From: Pseudomonas resinovorans NBRC 106553
Lineage (GTDB): Bacteria > Pseudomonadota > Gammaproteobacteria > Pseudomonadales > Pseudomonadaceae
Reading direction: 5' to 3'
Length of the DNA: 64,000 bases
Assembly (NCBI RefSeq): GCF_000412695.1
Contig: NC_021499.1
Span: 3,286,001 to 3,350,000 of the forward strand
In this document: piece by piece, positions 18,328 to 26,070 of the stretch
Position numbering within the stretch: position 1 is the first letter of the stretch
Layout: every line of letters begins with the position of its first letter
The notes under the pieces: generated by a model
Seen by the model: the letters and a program-made list of their open reading frames with translations, nothing else
Told to the model about the DNA's origin: nothing
Database searches by the model: none
Translations under genes and position numbers: made by a program

Positions 18328-20595
18328 ATGCATAAACTCAATCCGATTACCCGGGGCATATGGGTTGCCCTGTTACTCACCGGAGCGGCCAGCGGCAGCC
18401 AGGCATTCGCCGCGGAGCCGGCCAAGGGGGACCCGGCCGAGCAATTCGACGAGACGCCCACCACGGCACTGAGGACGGTGACCGTCACCGCCCAGCGTCG
18501 CGAGCAGACCCTGCAGGAAGTGCCGGCGGCGGTCTCGGTGGTCAAGGGCACCAGCATCACCGCCGACGGCGTTCGCGCCATGGGCGACATCACCACCTTC
18601 GTGCCCAACACCTCGGCGAAGAACCCCGATGGCGACGGTCGCCCGCGCTGGTATATCCGCGGCCTGGGCACCGGCGACACCGGCGCGGCCACCGTCTACC
18701 CGGTGGGCATCTATGCCGACGACGTCTACCTGAACGCCCCCATCGCTGGCGGCGGCCCGCTGTACGACCTGGAGCGCATCGAAATCCTGCGCGGCCCCCA
18801 GGGCACGCTGTACGGCAAGAACACCACCGCCGGCGCCGTGAACGTCATCTCCCGCAAGCCCGACTTCGACACCGACGGCTACGGCACCATCGGCTTCGGC
18901 AGCAAGAACGAGCGCATCCTCACCGGCGCCCTCGGCGGCAGCCTGGTGGACGAGCGCCTGGCCGGTCGTCTCGCCCTCTATTCCGAGGAGCGTGACGGCT
19001 TCACCCGTAACCTCACCGCCGACCAGACCTACGGCGACGTCAACAAGAAGGCCTTCCGCGCGCAGTTCCTCGCCCAACTGACGCCCGACCTGGAAGCCCT
19101 GTGGAAGATCCACGGCCGCGAATTCAAGGGCGACGGCAGCAGCGGCTCGCTCCCGGTCGGCACCTACTACAACGTCAACTACGTGCGCCCCCATGGCCGG
19201 AAGATCGAGTTGAACGTCAACGAAGACGCCAAGCTCGACCACGATGGCACCTCGCTGACCCTCAACTGGAACCTGGACGGCTACAAGTTCACCTCCATCA
19301 CGGCCTACGACTACATCCGCAACCAGTCGCTGGCGGATGCCGACTTCACCCCCTTCGAGGTCAACGGCCGCACCGACACCGACAACGAGTACAACCAGTA
19401 CTCCCAGGAATTCCGCCTGGCCTCGCCCCAGGAAGACGCGCTGCGCTGGCTGCTGGGCGCCCATTACTTCCACGAAGACCTGGACAGCTCTCAGGTGCGC
19501 CAGGTGTTGCCCGGCACCAGCCCCAACGGCACCGGCACCAACCAGGTGGGCACCGTCTTCCGCGACCTCAGCTATGACCACAAGACCGACAGCTACGCGC
19601 TGTTCGGCAATGTCACCTACGACTTCACCGAACGCTTCAGCGTGACCGGCGGCCTGCGCTGGACCCAGGAAGAAAAGGACATCGACCTGGACCTGGTGCA
19701 GCTGCGCAACGTGGGGGGTGTCCTGGTGCCGGTGCCGGGCGACGACAACAACGGCAACAGCCAGAAGGACAAGACCTGGGACGCCTGGACCTATGACCTG
19801 ACGCCCGAGTACCGCATCAACGACAACGTGCGGGTGTTCTTCCGCTACGCCCACGGTTTCCGCTCCGGCGGCTTCAACACCGGTCTATCCGGCGGCCTCT
19901 CCGGCCTCACCACGGTGGACCCGGAAGAACTGGACGCCTACGAGCTGGGCCTGCGCTCGGAGTGGTACGACGGCCGCCTGACCGCCAACGCCAACGTCTT
20001 CTACTACGACTACACCGACATCCAGGTGAACCTGCTGACGGTGAACAACGGGATCCTCACCACCGCCCTCACCAACGGCGCGGCCGGCGAGGTCAAGGGT
20101 GCCGAGCTGGAACTGGAAGCCCAGCCCACCGACTTCCTACACCTGCGTGCCGCGCTGTCGCACCTGGACACCGAATACACCGACTTCAAGAACATCAACC
20201 CGACCACCGGTGCGGTCACCGGGGACTTCAGCGGCAACCGCTTCGTCCGCTCCCCGGAGCAAGTGGTGGCCCTCGGCGCCGACTACACCATCCCCCTGGA
20301 TGGTCGCGGCAAGCTGGTGGCCGGTGGCGATGTCAGCTACCGCGGCAAGGAATACTTCCTCGCCGACCGCCAGAGCGAGGACACCCTCAGCCAGCCCCAC
20401 TACACCCTGGCCAACGCACGCCTGAGCTGGTTCTCCCCGGACGAGAAGCTCAGCGTCACCGGCTTCGTCAACAACCTCACCGATCGTCGCTACCAGGTCC
20501 ACGGCCGCCCGAACGGCCCAGTCGGCAGCGGCCAGTACGTGATCACCTACGGCGACCCGCGCACCGTTGGCGTGAGCCTGACAAGCCGCTTCTGA
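18328..20595 (+). CDS. TonB-dependent outer-membrane receptor for organosulfur uptake
   Basis: 755 residues, start at 18328 after GGGAGGG. The signal peptide ends near FAAEP. A TonB-box-like TVTVTA stretch precedes the plug domain (VPAAVSVVKG ... LRGPQGTLYGKNTTAGAVNVIS), followed by a long barrel that ends in the typical SRF. This branch resembles non-siderophore receptors of the FecA-like/CirA type. There is no Cys and one internal Met in 755 residues, so a barrel made in large amounts costs almost no sulfur. With its sigma-54 promoter and the adjacent private TonB operon, I infer uptake of sulfonates, sulfate esters or sulfones too large for porins. The exact ligand is unknown. Confidence 0.85.
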   Translation: MHKLNPITRGIWVALLLTGAASGSQAFAAEPAKGDPAEQFDETPTTALRTVTVTAQRREQTLQEVPAAVSVVKGTSITADGVRAMGDITTFVPNTSAKNPDGDGRPRWYIRGLGTGDTGAATVYPVGIYADDVYLNAPIAGGGPLYDLERIEILRGPQGTLYGKNTTAGAVNVISRKPDFDTDGYGTIGFGSKNERILTGALGGSLVDERLAGRLALYSEERDGFTRNLTADQTYGDVNKKAFRAQFLAQLTPDLEALWKIHGREFKGDGSSGSLPVGTYYNVNYVRPHGRKIELNVNEDAKLDHDGTSLTLNWNLDGYKFTSITAYDYIRNQSLADADFTPFEVNGRTDTDNEYNQYSQEFRLASPQEDALRWLLGAHYFHEDLDSSQVRQVLPGTSPNGTGTNQVGTVFRDLSYDHKTDSYALFGNVTYDFTERFSVTGGLRWTQEEKDIDLDLVQLRNVGGVLVPVPGDDNNGNSQKDKTWDAWTYDLTPEYRINDNVRVFFRYAHGFRSGGFNTGLSGGLSGLTTVDPEELDAYELGLRSEWYDGRLTANANVFYYDYTDIQVNLLTVNNGILTTALTNGAAGEVKGAELELEAQPTDFLHLRAALSHLDTEYTDFKNINPTTGAVTGDFSGNRFVRSPEQVVALGADYTIPLDGRGKLVAGGDVSYRGKEYFLADRQSEDTLSQPHYTLANARLSWFSPDEKLSVTGFVNNLTDRRYQVHGRPNGPVGSGQYVITYGDPRTVGVSLTSRF

Positions 20596-20617
20596 CCGGC
20601 AGGCATGTCCACAGGAA

Positions 20618-20642
20618 GGGGCCGCATCGCGGCCCCTTTTTC
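20618..20642 (+). terminator. Terminator after the receptor gene
   Basis: GGGGCCGC-ATC-GCGGCCCC followed by TTTTT, 23 bases after the stop codon. Confidence 0.9.
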
Positions 20643-20684
20643 ATTCCGGCACTGCTCCCGGATTTCATCCGGGCTACAGCACTT

Positions 20685-20850
20685 GTAGGTTGGTGCAGAG
20701 CGAAGCGAAGCCCAACATGGCGGTGGTGGTCGGAGCTGTTGGGCTTCGCGTAGCTCAGCGGAACGCCGCCCGACCCACCCTACCCATGGCTCATGCGTAG
20801 GGTGCGCCGTGCGCACCGGGAAGATCTCCGGTGCGCACAGCGCACCCTAC
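20685..20850. repeat. 166-bp repeat, left copy of an inverted pair flanking the TonB operon
   Basis: Begins GTAGGTTGGTGCAGAGCGAA and ends with a REP-like palindrome (GTAGGGTGCGCC...GCGCACCCTAC). Its reverse complement at 23728-23891 differs at only about a dozen positions. Confidence 0.9.
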
Positions 20851-20877
20851 GGAGTTGGGTCAACGCCAAACCCGGAC

Positions 20878-20893
20878 TGCTGCCAGAGCAGCA
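20878..20893. promoter_or_regulatory. TGCTG-N6-CAGCA palindrome before the flavin reductase/TonB operon
   Basis: One perfect site (centre 6 bases CCAGAG) with several TGCTG/CAGCA half sites up to 20938, about 75 bases before the sigma-54 promoter at 20968. Confidence 0.65.
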
Positions 20894-20967
20894 GCACTCC
20901 AGCAGCCCTGCTGCACGCGACTCAGAACCCCCTGCTGAAACCCGCGTATTTACTGGGCCGGCGGCCT

Positions 20968-20983
20968 TGGTACGGCTCTTGCT
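20968..20983 (+). promoter_or_regulatory. Sigma-54 promoter of the flavin reductase/TonB operon
   Basis: TGGTACGGCTCTTGCT is a full match to TGGYACG-N4-TTGCW, 41 bases before the ATG at 21024. Confidence 0.85.
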
Positions 20984-21023
20984 CCTGACTACCTACCTAG
21001 TGCAACACCATCAGGAATTCGCC

Positions 21024-21587
21024 ATGAGCACTCCCATCAATGTGGTCGCCGTGACCGGCAGCACCTTCCGTCCCTCCCGCACCCTGGTGCTGACCCAGGC
21101 CATCGTCGCCGAGCTGGGCAAGCACCTGCCCATCCGCAGCCACCTCATCGAACTGGGCGACATCGCCCGCTCCGTGGGCGGCGCGCTGTCGCGCAAGGAA
21201 TTGCCGGAGACGGTCGAACACGAGCTGCGCGCCATCGAAACCGCCGACCTGCTGGTGGTGGCCACCCCGGTGTATCGCGGCACCTACCCCGGCCAGTTCA
21301 AGCACCTGTTCGACCTGATCGATCTCAACGCCCTGGTCGACACCCCCGTGCTGCTGGCCGCTACCGGTGGCAGCGAGCGCCATGCGCTGGTCCTCGATCA
21401 CCAGCTGCGTCCGCTGTTCAGTTTCTTCCAGGCGCTGACCCTGCCCATTGGCGTCTATGCCGCCGAGGCCGATTTCGACAACTACCAGATCAGCAGCGAG
21501 ACCCTGAAGGCCCGCATCGCCCTGGCCGCCGAGCGTGCCGCACCGATCTTCGGCGCCGCTCCTGCCCCGGCCCGCAGGATCGCCTGA
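21024..21587 (+). CDS. NAD(P)H:FMN reductase, MsuE/SsuE type
   Basis: 187 residues of the flavodoxin-like NADPH-dependent FMN reductase family. The phosphate-binding loop reads VTGSTFRPSRT and the second flavin contact VATPVYRGTYPGQFKHLFDL. It would supply FMNH2 to the SsuD-like monooxygenases and to the SfnB/DszC-like enzyme, all of which need reduced flavin from a partner. There is no Cys and no internal Met. It is the first gene of an operon with tonB, exbB and exbD, an odd pairing that links reductant supply to outer-membrane import in one transcription unit under sigma-54. Confidence 0.88.
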   Translation: MSTPINVVAVTGSTFRPSRTLVLTQAIVAELGKHLPIRSHLIELGDIARSVGGALSRKELPETVEHELRAIETADLLVVATPVYRGTYPGQFKHLFDLIDLNALVDTPVLLAATGGSERHALVLDHQLRPLFSFFQALTLPIGVYAAEADFDNYQISSETLKARIALAAERAAPIFGAAPAPARRIA

Positions 21588-21617
21588 TCCCATGCCGTCG
21601 ACAGGAGTTGTCAGGCC

Positions 21618-22430
21618 ATGAGCAACGCCCTCCAAGCCCCATCCCGTGCTGAAGCGCCCTGGTCCGGCGGACAGCGGCAGGCCGAAGTCCGCGACCTCGG
21701 CGTCCCGCTGCGCCAGGCGCTGGACCGTGTGGTCTTCCGCAGCCCCGGCGCCCCTCGCGTGCTCGGCCGCCGCGAGGCCCTGCTGCTGGGGGCCTTCGCC
21801 CTGGTCCTGCACGGCGCGGTGTTGCACTGGCTGAGCCAGAAGCCCACCCCGCCGCTGCCGGAAGTGCCGCCGCAGATTCCACCCATGACCATCGAGTTCA
21901 CCGCCCCCGCACCGCCGGTGGTGGAACCACCACCGCCCCAACCCGTGCCGCCGGTGGTGGAGCCGCCCCCGCCCGTGGTGGAGGAACTGGCGGTGAAGCC
22001 GCCACCGAAGCCGATACCCAAGCCCAAACCCAAGCCACAGCCACCCAAGCCGGTCCCGAAACCCGCGCCCGAGGCCGTGCAGCCCACACCGGCACCGCCG
22101 CAGGCGGCTACGCCTCCGGCGCCCCCGGCACCACCCGCGCCGGCCCCGGTGACACCGCCCTCGGCCAACGCCGGCTACCTGAAGAACCCGGCACCGGACT
22201 ACCCCAGCTTCGCCCAGCGGCGTGGTTGGGAAGGCACCGTGCTGCTGCGGGTACACGTACTGGCCAGCGGCTTGCCGAGCGAGATCCAGGTGCAGAAATC
22301 CAGCCGCCGCGAGTCGCTCGACGAAGCCGCGATCCGCGCGGTCAAGCGCTGGACCTTCGTGCCGGCCAAGCAGGGCGAGGTCGCCCGCGACGGCTGGGTC
22401 AGCGTACCCATCGATTTCAAATTGAACTGA
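21618..22430 (+). CDS. tonB: TonB energy-transducing protein
   Basis: 270 residues. A cytoplasmic tail of about 50 residues precedes one membrane segment (ALLLGAFALVLHGAVLHWL). A long Pro/Lys-rich spacer follows (repeated PPPP, PKPKPKPQPPKP), then a C-terminal TonB domain (YPSFAQRRGWEGTVLLRVHV ... AAIRAVKRWTFVPA). It spans the periplasm to drive the receptor at 18328. The longer N-terminal tail is unusual for TonB but seen in several Pseudomonas copies. No internal Cys. It forms a three-gene energy module with the next two genes. Confidence 0.93.
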   Translation: MSNALQAPSRAEAPWSGGQRQAEVRDLGVPLRQALDRVVFRSPGAPRVLGRREALLLGAFALVLHGAVLHWLSQKPTPPLPEVPPQIPPMTIEFTAPAPPVVEPPPPQPVPPVVEPPPPVVEELAVKPPPKPIPKPKPKPQPPKPVPKPAPEAVQPTPAPPQAATPPAPPAPPAPAPVTPPSANAGYLKNPAPDYPSFAQRRGWEGTVLLRVHVLASGLPSEIQVQKSSRRESLDEAAIRAVKRWTFVPAKQGEVARDGWVSVPIDFKLN

Positions 22431-22462
22431 TTCATCGCCTTTGCGCTTAGAGAGGAATTCAC

Positions 22463-23170
22463 ATGGACCTGCTTACCAACCCCTTCGCCTCCATCGAGCA
22501 CCTGGTGATCTGGCTGCTCATCGGCTTCTCCGTGGTCACCTGGGGCCTGGCCCTGATCAAAGGCATCCAGTTCGCCCGCCTGCGTCACCGCGACCGCCAG
22601 TTCCAGAAGCGTTTCTGGAGCGCCACCAGCCTGGATAGCGCCGCCGAACAACTGCAGCAGCACGCCGGCGCTGCCGCCCACGTGGCCCAGGCCGGCTTCG
22701 CCGCCATCCAGGTCGCCGGTGGCCAACCCGGCGACCTGAGCCAGGCGATCAATCACCAGGACCGCCTGGAACGTGCCCTGCGCCAACAGATCCAGCGTGA
22801 GCGCCGCTCCCTGGAATCGGGCCTGGCGGTGCTCGCCTCCATCGGTTCCACCTCGCCCTTCATCGGCCTGTTCGGCACCGTCTGGGGCATCATGGAAGCG
22901 CTCAAGGGCATCAGTGCGGCCGGCTCGGCCAGCCTGGAAACCGTGGCCGGCCCCATCGGCGCGGCGCTGGTCGCCACCGGGGTGGGCATCGCCGTCGCGG
23001 TGCCGGCCGTGCTGGTCTACAACTACTTCCTGCGTAGCCTCAAGCTGACCGCCGCCGACCTCGACGACTTCGCCCACGACTTCTACCTGCTGGCGCAGAA
23101 GAGCGCCTTCAAGCTGGTGGTCGCCCCCGCCCCAGCACGCGCCTCGGGCGCCGTGAAGGAGGCCTCCTGA
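22463..23170 (+). CDS. exbB: ExbB, MotA/TolQ-type proton channel subunit
   Basis: 235 residues. There are three membrane segments: one near the N-terminus (LVIWLLIGFSVVTWGLALI) and two after residue 120, within the family-typical stretch ASIGSTSPFIGLFGTVWGIM and the run ETVAGPIGAALVATGVGIAV. With ExbD it forms the inner-membrane proton channel that energises TonB. It starts 33 bases after tonB behind AGAGAGGA. Only one internal Met and no Cys. Confidence 0.94.
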   Translation: MDLLTNPFASIEHLVIWLLIGFSVVTWGLALIKGIQFARLRHRDRQFQKRFWSATSLDSAAEQLQQHAGAAAHVAQAGFAAIQVAGGQPGDLSQAINHQDRLERALRQQIQRERRSLESGLAVLASIGSTSPFIGLFGTVWGIMEALKGISAAGSASLETVAGPIGAALVATGVGIAVAVPAVLVYNYFLRSLKLTAADLDDFAHDFYLLAQKSAFKLVVAPAPARASGAVKEAS

Positions 23171-23171
23171 C

Positions 23172-23573
23172 ATGGCCTTCTCCAACCAGGACAACGACGA
23201 AGTCCTCTCCGAAATCAACGTGACCCCGCTGGTGGACGTGATGCTGGTGCTGCTGGTGGTGTTCATCGTCACCGCCCCGCTGCTGACCAACGCCATTCCC
23301 ATCAACCTGCCGAAGACCGAAGCCGTGGCCCCGCCCGAGCAGAAGGACCCGCTGGTGGTGAGCATCGACGGCGCTGGCAAGCTGTTCATCGGCAAGGACG
23401 AGATCCAGCCCGACCTGCTGCAAGGCAACCTGGCGGCCGCCAAGGCCAAGGACCCGGAACTGCGCGTGCAGCTGCAAGCCGACGACCAGGTGGACTACGG
23501 CGTGGTGGCACGCGCCATGGCCTCCATCGAGCGGGCGGGGATCACCAAGCTGGCGGTGATCACCGCGCGTTGA
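23172..23573 (+). CDS. exbD: ExbD, TolR-type proton channel subunit
   Basis: 133 residues. One N-terminal membrane helix carries the proton-relay Asp (EINVTPLVDVMLVLLVVF), followed by a periplasmic domain ending AGITKLAVITAR. The start follows exbB by one base, so translation is probably coupled. It is the last gene of the operon. No terminator with a T tract is visible after it; REP-like palindromes follow instead. Confidence 0.94.
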   Translation: MAFSNQDNDEVLSEINVTPLVDVMLVLLVVFIVTAPLLTNAIPINLPKTEAVAPPEQKDPLVVSIDGAGKLFIGKDEIQPDLLQGNLAAAKAKDPELRVQLQADDQVDYGVVARAMASIERAGITKLAVITAR

Positions 23574-23587
23574 CCCAGCCTGTCCCG

Positions 23588-23640
23588 TAGGGTGCGCTGC
23601 GCGCACCGGAAATCTTCCCGGTGCGCACGGCGCACCCTAC
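23588..23640. repeat. REP-like palindrome after exbD
   Basis: GTAGGGTGCGCTGCGCGCACC and its inverted arm ending GCGCACCCTAC. The same unit recurs in the inverted repeat at 23728. Confidence 0.8.
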
Positions 23641-23656
23641 CCGTAGAGCGTTGTGC

Positions 23657-23715
23657 CGTAGCCCGGATGAAATCCGGGAGCCATGGTTGGGGCTGCCCCG
23701 GATTGCATACGGGCT
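23657..23715. repeat. GTAGCCCGGATG inverted repeat
   Basis: Opens GTAGCCCGGATGAAATCCGGG and closes with CCCGGATTGCATACGGGCTA. Same family as 13454-13511. Confidence 0.7.
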
Positions 23716-23727
23716 AACGGCTGTCCC

Positions 23728-23891
23728 GTAGGGTGCGCTGCGCGCACCGGAAATCTTCCCGGTGCGCACGGCGCACCCTACGCATGAGCCATGTAGGTTG
23801 GGTCGGGCGGCGTTCCGCTGAGCTACGCGAAGCCCAACGATCCCGACCACCACCGCCATGTTGGGCTTCGCTTCGCTCTGCACCAACCTAC
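23728..23891. repeat. 164-bp repeat, right copy of an inverted pair flanking the TonB operon
   Basis: Reverse complement of 20685-20850 with only scattered differences. Together the two copies enclose the 2.9 kb flavin reductase-tonB-exbB-exbD segment. Confidence 0.9.
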
Positions 23892-23894
23892 GAG

Positions 23895-23943
23895 TGCTGC
23901 TCCATCAGCACCCCGACAGCACGGCGCTGCTGCGCCATCAGCA
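23895..23943. promoter_or_regulatory. Two TGCTG-N6-CAGCA palindromes before the MFS/ABC operon
   Basis: Perfect sites at 23895-23910 and 23928-23943, 33 bases apart, about 65-110 bases before the sigma-54 promoter at 24007. Confidence 0.65.
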
Positions 23944-24006
23944 ACACCCCGTCCGAACCACCCGCCAACACCCCTCCAGGCCCCGTCATTGCTGCTCCCG
24001 AAGCAC

Positions 24007-24022
24007 TGGCACACAAGCTGCA
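24007..24022 (+). promoter_or_regulatory. Sigma-54 promoter of the MFS/ABC operon
   Basis: TGGCACACAAGCTGCA keeps both conserved elements and spacing, about 50 bases before the ATG at 24058 and 90 before the GTG at 24099. Confidence 0.7.
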
Positions 24023-24057
24023 AAGTCCACCTCGACTTCAGGATCAGGACCTTGCGT

Positions 24058-24102
24058 ATGCCTTCCACTCCACCTTCTGCGACGGGAAAACCATTGCCGT
24101 GA
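24058..24102 (+). CDS. 14-codon leader ORF overlapping the MFS start, or a displaced MFS N-terminus
   Basis: ATG at 24058 follows a good AGGA site and encodes MPSTPPSATGKPLP, with its stop overlapping the GTG at 24099 (GTGA). It may be a coupling leader. Alternatively a one-base error or mutation separates this start from the MFS frame, because joining the two frames would give a normal MFS N-terminus. Confidence 0.35.
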   Translation: MPSTPPSATGKPLP

Positions 24103-25292
24103 ACCCGCGCTTTCTCCTCAACTTCATGTTCCTCGCGGCCTTCAGTGGCGCCACCATCGGCATGGCCAAGATCGTCACCACGCTCTACGCGATGGAGATC
24201 GGTGCCAACACCATGCAGATCGGCATCATCTCGGCCATGGAATCCCTTGGCATGGTGTTCCTCACCCTGCCCGCCGGTTTCGTCATCGCCCGCTACGGCA
24301 CCCGTCGGGTGTACTTCCTGGCGAGCCTCGGCCCCATGCTGCTGAACCTGGCCATCCCCTTGTTCGCCAACTGGCTGTGGCTGGCCGCGGCACGGTTGCT
24401 GATCGGCTTCTGCATCCCCTTCCGCATCGTCGCGATGAACAGTGCCTTCCTCCAGCAGCTGCGGCACATCGGCCTCGCCAAGGCGGGCTGGTACCGGATG
24501 GCGCTGACCGTTGGCATGGGCATCCTCGGGCCAGTGCTGGGCAACTGGCTGAGCGGCACCACCAGCCACGCCCTCGCCTTCGCCCTGATCGGCCTGTGCT
24601 TCGGCCTGATGGCGGTGTACAGCCTGGGCTTCTGGGAAGCGGAAAGCGGCCCTAGCCCGGAAGCCGAAACCACGCTGGGCAACGGCAGTTTCCTGGAGCA
24701 GGTGAAGACCATGCTGGCCAACCCGGATATCGCCGAGAGCTGCCTGCTGGAAATGCTCGGCAGCTCCACCGGCGCGCTGTTCGGCACCTTCATCCTGCTG
24801 CTGGCGATGGACGTGGCCAAGCTGACCCAGAGCCAGGCGGTGAGCCTGCTGATGGTCCAGGGCCTGTCCTCGGTCATCGCCCTGTTCGGCCTGGGCTACC
24901 TGGTACAGCGCAGCGGCCGGGGCCTGGCCTACCTGGTGGCGCTGGTCGCCGCCGTGGCCGCCCTGGCGCTGCTGGGGCGCTCGCACCAGTACGGTTTGCT
25001 GGCCCTGGGCGCGGTGTTGCTGAGCATCGCCGGCTCCCTGGTGCATCTGGTGAACATGGGCCGACTCAGCGAGCACCGCATGGACAAGAGCAAGATCTCC
25101 GGCCTGTTCAACCTGGCCGGCATGCTCGGCGGCTTCGGCGGCGCCATGCTCGGCGGCCTGCTCGGCCAGGCCCTCGGCCTGGACCGTCTGTTCCTCTGCT
25201 GGATTCCGCTGGTGCTGCTCGCCGCCCTCGCCTGTTGGCTGCTGGCCCAGCGCCGCAGCCGCGCCTCCCTTTCCCTGCTGAACGAGAATTGA
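24099..25292 (+). CDS. MFS transporter of the sulfur island
   Basis: 397 residues if the GTG at 24099 is used; ATG at 24126 is the next in-frame choice. About 12 hydrophobic segments, beginning FLLNFMFLAAFSGATIG. The loop between segments 2 and 3 has the MFS-like ARYGTRRVYFLASLG. Unlike the soluble proteins nearby it is rich in Met, as expected for a low-copy membrane protein. The gene leads an operon with a two-permease ABC importer, two bases before the next ATG, under the sigma-54 site at 24007. It could import an organosulfur compound or export a desulfurised product; the sequence does not decide. Confidence 0.8.
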   Translation: MNPRFLLNFMFLAAFSGATIGMAKIVTTLYAMEIGANTMQIGIISAMESLGMVFLTLPAGFVIARYGTRRVYFLASLGPMLLNLAIPLFANWLWLAAARLLIGFCIPFRIVAMNSAFLQQLRHIGLAKAGWYRMALTVGMGILGPVLGNWLSGTTSHALAFALIGLCFGLMAVYSLGFWEAESGPSPEAETTLGNGSFLEQVKTMLANPDIAESCLLEMLGSSTGALFGTFILLLAMDVAKLTQSQAVSLLMVQGLSSVIALFGLGYLVQRSGRGLAYLVALVAAVAALALLGRSHQYGLLALGAVLLSIAGSLVHLVNMGRLSEHRMDKSKISGLFNLAGMLGGFGGAMLGGLLGQALGLDRLFLCWIPLVLLAALACWLLAQRRSRASLSLLNEN

Positions 25293-25294
25293 AG

Positions 25295-26062
25295 ATGCAT
25301 CCAGGATTGAAGAGATTCTCCAGTCGGGCCAGTTGGCTGCTGTCCCCCCTCGCGGTGCTGCTGCTCTGGGCCCTGATGGCCAACGCCGGCCTGTTCCCCC
25401 AGCAGTTGCTGGTGCCGCCGCTGCATGTGTTGCAGGCCTTCGAGGAGCTGCTGGCCAGCGGCGAGTTGCAGGAGCACCTGCAAAACAGCCTGTCGCGCCT
25501 GGGCCTGGGGTTTTCCCTGGGCGCCGTGGGCGGCCTGCTGTTCGGTGTGCTGATGGCACTGTCGAAGACGGTGACGGCCTATTGCGGGCCGCTCTTCCAT
25601 ACCCTGCGGCAGATTCCCAGCATCGCGCTGATCCCGATGTTCGTGCTGTTCTTCGGCATCGAGGAGACCTTCAAGGTGGTGATAGTCGCCAAGGCCGCGT
25701 TTTTCCCGGTGGCCCTGGCCGCCAGTGAAGGCGTCAAGGCGATCCCGCGCAGCTACTTCGAGGTGGCGGACGTCTACCGCCTGCGCTGGCCCACCCTGCT
25801 CCGCGAAGTGGCCCTGCCCGCCGCGGCGCCGCCGATTCTCACCGGCCTGCGCATCAGCCTGACCCGCGCCTGGGTGGTGCTGGTGGCTGCCGAACTGCTC
25901 GCCGCCGACAGCGGCCTGGGACAGATGATCGAGATGAGTCGGCAGATGCTGCGCATCGATGTGGTGATGGTCGGCGTGGTGATGGCCGGCCTGGTGGGCT
26001 TCTCCCTCGATTTTCTGTTCCGCCTGCTCGAACGACACCTGTTCCGCTGGAAAGCCCGCTAG
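25295..26062 (+). CDS. ABC permease, SsuC/TauC family, subunit 1
   Basis: 255 residues with about six membrane segments. The EAA-loop region reads EVADVYRLRWPTLLREVALPAAAPPILTG (EAA, then G at the end). This is the pattern of sulfonate, nitrate and taurine importers. It begins 2 bases after the MFS stop codon, so it is translated from the same message. A second, different permease follows, so the importer is probably a heterodimer; SsuC-type systems more often use one permease twice. Confidence 0.87.
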   Translation: MHPGLKRFSSRASWLLSPLAVLLLWALMANAGLFPQQLLVPPLHVLQAFEELLASGELQEHLQNSLSRLGLGFSLGAVGGLLFGVLMALSKTVTAYCGPLFHTLRQIPSIALIPMFVLFFGIEETFKVVIVAKAAFFPVALAASEGVKAIPRSYFEVADVYRLRWPTLLREVALPAAAPPILTGLRISLTRAWVVLVAAELLAADSGLGQMIEMSRQMLRIDVVMVGVVMAGLVGFSLDFLFRLLERHLFRWKAR

Positions 26063-26070
26063 GAGGCGCC

